Shown: piece after piece, positions 7,186-9,026 of the stretch
How the letters are laid out: every line of letters starts with the position of its first letter
How positions within the stretch are numbered: the first letter of the stretch is position 1
Assembly: GCA_031286245.1 (NCBI GenBank)
Contig: JAITUO010000224.1
Span: 1 to 9,026, forward strand
Reading direction: 5' to 3'
Length of the DNA stretch: 9,026 bases
Origin: Coriobacteriales bacterium
GTDB taxonomy: Bacteria > Actinomycetota > Coriobacteriia > Coriobacteriales > UBA8131
Made by a program: the position numbers and the translations under genes
Notes under the pieces: generated by a model
Seen by the model: only the letters and a program-made list of their open reading frames with translations
Database searches by the model: none
Told to the model about the DNA's origin: nothing

Positions 7186-7378
7186 GCCAATTTATAGGCT
7201 ATACAGTTTCATATAAGTCAAGCAGAAAGGGCTAATCCGAATGGATTCCAGTGTTTTGAGGTCTTGGTTCCATGTATGTGTTAGCAAGGCTTACAACAGC
7301 AAACAATAAATGACGCGCAGCTTATCGCTGCGCAACAATTGCGGCTTCGCCGCTTCGATTGCTATGGTTTTCTCCACA
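7099..7378. repeat. 14-bp inverted repeat, ends 280 bp apart
   Basis: TGTGGAGAAAACCA at 7099-7112 recurs as its exact reverse complement at 7365-7378. The segment between contains the right arm of the 47-bp repeat and both hairpins. It could mark the ends of a small decayed element, but no transposase or flanking duplication is visible. Confidence 0.4.
7315..7353. repeat. Two adjacent GC-rich hairpins
   Basis: GCGCAGC/GCTGCGC (7315-7321 and 7327-7333) form a 7-bp stem with a 5-base loop. GCGGC/GCCGC (7341-7345 and 7349-7353) form a 5-bp stem around TTC, with CAAT/ATTG outside it. Neither is followed by a clean T tract on the plus strand. Read on the minus strand, the first is followed by a T-rich stretch, so a weak minus-strand terminator is possible. 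A REP-like palindrome is the other reading. Confidence 0.5.
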
Positions 7379-7454
7379 TAATAGATTGCTGTCGAGACTA
7401 TGAAGATCCAAGTCTCCTGTCTATGGACAGCATTCCTCATCATTCAATTTCGGC

Positions 7455-7460
7455 TATACT
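7455..7460 (+). promoter_or_regulatory. Candidate -10 box for the ACT-domain gene
   Basis: TATACT stands 33 bases before the ATG at 7494. No convincing -35 lies 16-18 bases upstream; TGGACA at 7424-7429 is too far away. GAGGA (7485-7489) is the ribosome site, four bases before the ATG. Confidence 0.35.
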
Positions 7461-7493
7461 GGCAAATAGTGTTTATAGATTCACGAGGATTTA

Positions 7494-7769
7494 ATGCTTA
7501 CAAAAGCTGTGCTCAGCGTGTTGGGAAAAGATCGTAAAGGCATTGTTGCCACGATCGCAACTACTCTTTATCAAGCCGGTGCGAATATCGACGATATCCG
7601 GCAGACCATCTTAGGAGAGCTGTTTTCGATGACCATGCTAGTCACAATCGATGAGGGGAGCTGCACTTTTTTTTAGTTTTATGAACGCCTGGCTGTAGAC
7701 AGTGAAAAGCTAGGCGTGCAGATCGTCTTGCAACGCGAAGATATCTTCGATTTCATGTATAAAATCTAG
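7494..7769 (+). pseudogene. ACT-domain protein (UPF0237 type) interrupted by an in-frame TAG
   Basis: Small ACT-domain protein of the UPF0237 family, a presumed ligand-sensing regulator of unknown target. Codons 1-60 give MLTKAVLSVLGKDRKGIVA, then GANIDDIRQTI and FSMTMLVTIDE, the usual first part of the domain. Codon 61 (7674-7676) is TAG, just after a run of eight T (7667-7674). Past it, the same frame continues for 30 codons to a TAG at 7767-7769, including EKLGVQIVLQREDIFDFMYKI, the conserved family C terminus. Total length would be 91 residues, the family norm, and spacing across the stop matches homologues without any indel, so the change is a single substitution (for example CAG or GAG to TAG), not a frameshift. 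A 60-residue product would lack the last helix and strand. It may be a very recent pseudogene, a read-through gene or a sequencing error. The gene 27 bases downstream is probably cotranscribed. Confidence 0.85.
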
Positions 7770-7796
7770 ACAACAGCCAGCTGGTCAGGTGGATAA

Positions 7797-8564
7797 ATGA
7801 GCGGGGTTCTACTTAACATTGTCACTGTGATGCTTGGTACGGCTATTGGGCTGTTGTTTGGTAATTTGATCTCTGAACGGTTTCGGCAGATTGTGTTTTT
7901 AGCCATCGGCTCCTGTACCGTCGGTTTCGGAGCCATCATCACCGTTGGTGGCTTCACTGACCTGCGAGTAACAGAAGTAGGCAGCCTGGCGTTGCTGGTA
8001 CCGGTTTTTTCACTGGTCATCGGAGCGATTGTTGGAGAAGCCCTACGCATTGAACAACGCCTCGCCGGTTTTGGTGGCTGGCTGGAAAAACGCATGCCAA
8101 CCAGGCAGCGACAAGTGACAGACAGGCAAGACTCTGAGTCGACAGACCTAAAACCAACTACCCAGAATCACTCTTTCATTGAAGGTTATATGACCGCTAC
8201 TATCTTGTTCTGTGTCGGTGCCATGACCTTCCTCGGCTCGATCCAAGCAGGTTTAGGTGATCCTTCGATTCTATACCTAAAGTCGCTTTTAGATGGTATC
8301 TCTGCAATTGCCCTGGCATGTGCTCTTGGTATCGGAGTCGGCTTCTCGGTTTTCTCCATATTAATAATCCAAGGTGGGCTGGCCTTGCTAGGTATGCTAT
8401 TTGGAGACTTCTTTACTCCAGCGATCATTGCTGCCATCGATCTGGTGGGTGGCATTATGCTCATTGCATTGGGAATCGAGATCATCGGAATCCATAAAAT
8501 GAAGGTCGCCAACATGCTTCCCGCTTTACTGGTAGCCATGGTATTCGCTTGGCTACTGGGTTGA
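7797..8564 (+). CDS. DUF554 family integral membrane protein
   Basis: Polytopic inner-membrane protein of the DUF554 (YdfK/YqgA-like) family; the transported substrate or role is not established. The 255 residues show hydrophobic segments at about 3-22, 31-52, 61-82, 131-150, 166-185, 187-203, 208-231 and 238-254. A hydrophilic loop (about 84-128, rich in Arg, Gln, Ser and Thr) separates the first three from the rest. Diagnostic motifs are FCVGAMTFLGSIQAGLGD (138-155), with the family's small-residue helix pattern, and LLDGISAIALA. The ATG at 7797 is preceded by AGGTGG (7787-7792), and the first membrane segment begins right after it, which fits the family. It lies 27 bases after the ACT gene, and its stop is 9 bases from the end of the convergent phosphosugar mutase gene, with no obvious terminator between them. 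Confidence 0.9.
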   Translation: MSGVLLNIVTVMLGTAIGLLFGNLISERFRQIVFLAIGSCTVGFGAIITVGGFTDLRVTEVGSLALLVPVFSLVIGAIVGEALRIEQRLAGFGGWLEKRMPTRQRQVTDRQDSESTDLKPTTQNHSFIEGYMTATILFCVGAMTFLGSIQAGLGDPSILYLKSLLDGISAIALACALGIGVGFSVFSILIIQGGLALLGMLFGDFFTPAIIAAIDLVGGIMLIALGIEIIGIHKMKVANMLPALLVAMVFAWLLG

Positions 8565-8573
8565 GTTAGCGTT

Positions 8574-9026
8574 TTAAAGCAAACCTTCGGCCATTGCACA
8601 GCCGATATCCAGCAGTTCCTGCACCCTTTGATCGTTCGCTGCCTCTGCATAAACCCGCACCAGTGGTTCTGTGCCGGATGGACGAGCCAGCAACCAGGCG
8701 TCGGATACAAAGCGGATCATGATACCGTCGACGCGTTCAATCTCAAAGATCTCTTCATTCAAACTGGTGAATAACGGAGAGTACGGCGAATAGTCCGTAC
8801 CGGCTACATTGACATGCTGGGACAAAAAAACAGCCTTCTGTGCTTCGCTGAGGCGCAGGTCACGGCGCCCGTATTCCAGAGTACCGACCTGCTGGAGTAG
8901 TTCTTCGACTAATTCAGCCAAGGTCTTAGATCGGGATGCCATCATTTCTACCAATAGCAATGCCATCAAGAGGCCATCCCGTTCACGGACATGTGTTGGA
9001 ATACCGAAACCGCCGCTTTCCTCCCC
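8574..9026 (-). CDS. Phosphoglucomutase/phosphomannomutase, C-terminal part
   Basis: Alpha-D-phosphohexomutase that interconverts hexose 1- and 6-phosphates through a phosphoserine intermediate. The 150 residues present start at the window edge with GEESGGFGIP, the sugar-binding loop of this superfamily (GEESGH-like, with Gly in place of the common His), followed by THVRERDGLLMALLLVEMMA. Domain 4 then carries the phosphate-binding loop RPSGTEPLVRVYAEA. The catalytic Ser loop and metal-binding DGDxDR motif lie outside, so about two thirds of the protein is missing. An internal ATG at 8969 is not the start, because the frame is open to the edge and conserved there. Substrate preference (glucose, mannose or glucosamine) cannot be told from this part. 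It ends with TAA. Confidence 0.92.
   Translation of the reverse strand, partial: GEESGGFGIPTHVRERDGLLMALLLVEMMASRSKTLAELVEELLQQVGTLEYGRRDLRLSEAQKAVFLSQHVNVAGTDYSPYSPLFTSLNEEIFEIERVDGIMIRFVSDAWLLARPSGTEPLVRVYAEAANDQRVQELLDIGCAMAEGLL

Larger units (their letters stand above)
6782..7493. other. Divergent intergenic region without a credible gene
   Basis: About 710 bases separate the minus-strand nitrogenase-like operon from the plus-strand ACT gene. Short open frames exist on the plus strand (for example 6847-6948 and 6851-7096), but they lack ribosome sites and recognisable domains. The stretch is instead dominated by repeats: a long inverted repeat (6989-7185), a 14-bp inverted repeat (7099-7112 with 7365-7378) and two hairpins (7315-7353). 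It must also hold both divergent promoters. No tRNA, riboswitch or CRISPR pattern was seen. Confidence 0.7.

Noticed and set aside
7660..7700. Frameshift at the eight-T run in the ACT gene
   Set aside because: The frame before and after the run is the same and domain spacing is correct, so the defect is a nonsense codon, not an indel.
8565..8573. Bidirectional terminator between DUF554 and the phosphosugar mutase
   Set aside because: Only 9 bases separate the genes, and no stem-loop with a T tract could be found.
8186..8710. 174-residue minus-strand open frame
   Set aside because: It overlaps the DUF554 gene and the phosphosugar mutase end in another frame, and its Pro/Ile/Met-rich composition is typical of an antisense shadow of membrane helices.

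Overview
The window looks like chromosomal DNA of an anaerobic, Gram-positive-type bacterium with roughly balanced base composition. The order trpS–scpA–scpB–S4-type pseudouridine synthase and the strong GGAGG-type ribosome sites fit a Coriobacteriia-like actinobacterium, or else a Firmicute. This assignment is an inference from gene order and protein style, not from a database match.

Region 1 (2-3263, + strand) is a housekeeping block. It holds the 3' three quarters of a tryptophanyl-tRNA synthetase gene, the condensin partners scpA and scpB, and an RsuA/RluB-family rRNA pseudouridine synthase. A 23-bp tandem repeat duplicates the initiation site of the synthase gene.

Region 2 (3238-6748, - strand) is the main point of interest: a two-gene nitrogenase-like operon. 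The first gene encodes a single 749-residue polypeptide that joins a complete NifH-type Fe protein to a NifD-type catalytic subunit through a Ser/Thr/Ala/Pro-rich linker. The second encodes a separate 430-residue NifK-type subunit, whose start lies inside the 3' end of the first. All Fe-protein motifs are intact. The D-like half keeps three cluster cysteines, the K-like subunit appears to keep only one, and the cofactor-binding Cys and His of true nitrogenase are not seen. No nif maturation genes lie in the window. The layout resembles the protochlorophyllide/chlorophyllide reductases, CfbCD and other nitrogenase-like reductases more than a nitrogen fixer. The substrate is unknown.

Region 3 (6749-7493) is a divergent intergenic stretch of about 745 bp without a credible gene. 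It carries a 47-bp nearly perfect inverted repeat with a 103-bp spacer, a second 14-bp inverted repeat, two GC-rich hairpins and a likely -10 box for the next gene.

Region 4 (7494-8564, + strand) has an ACT-domain gene (UPF0237 type) interrupted by one in-frame TAG at codon 61, with the rest of the domain intact in the same frame. A DUF554 membrane protein gene follows. Region 5 (8574-9026, - strand) is the 3' end of a phosphoglucomutase/phosphomannomutase gene that runs out of the window.
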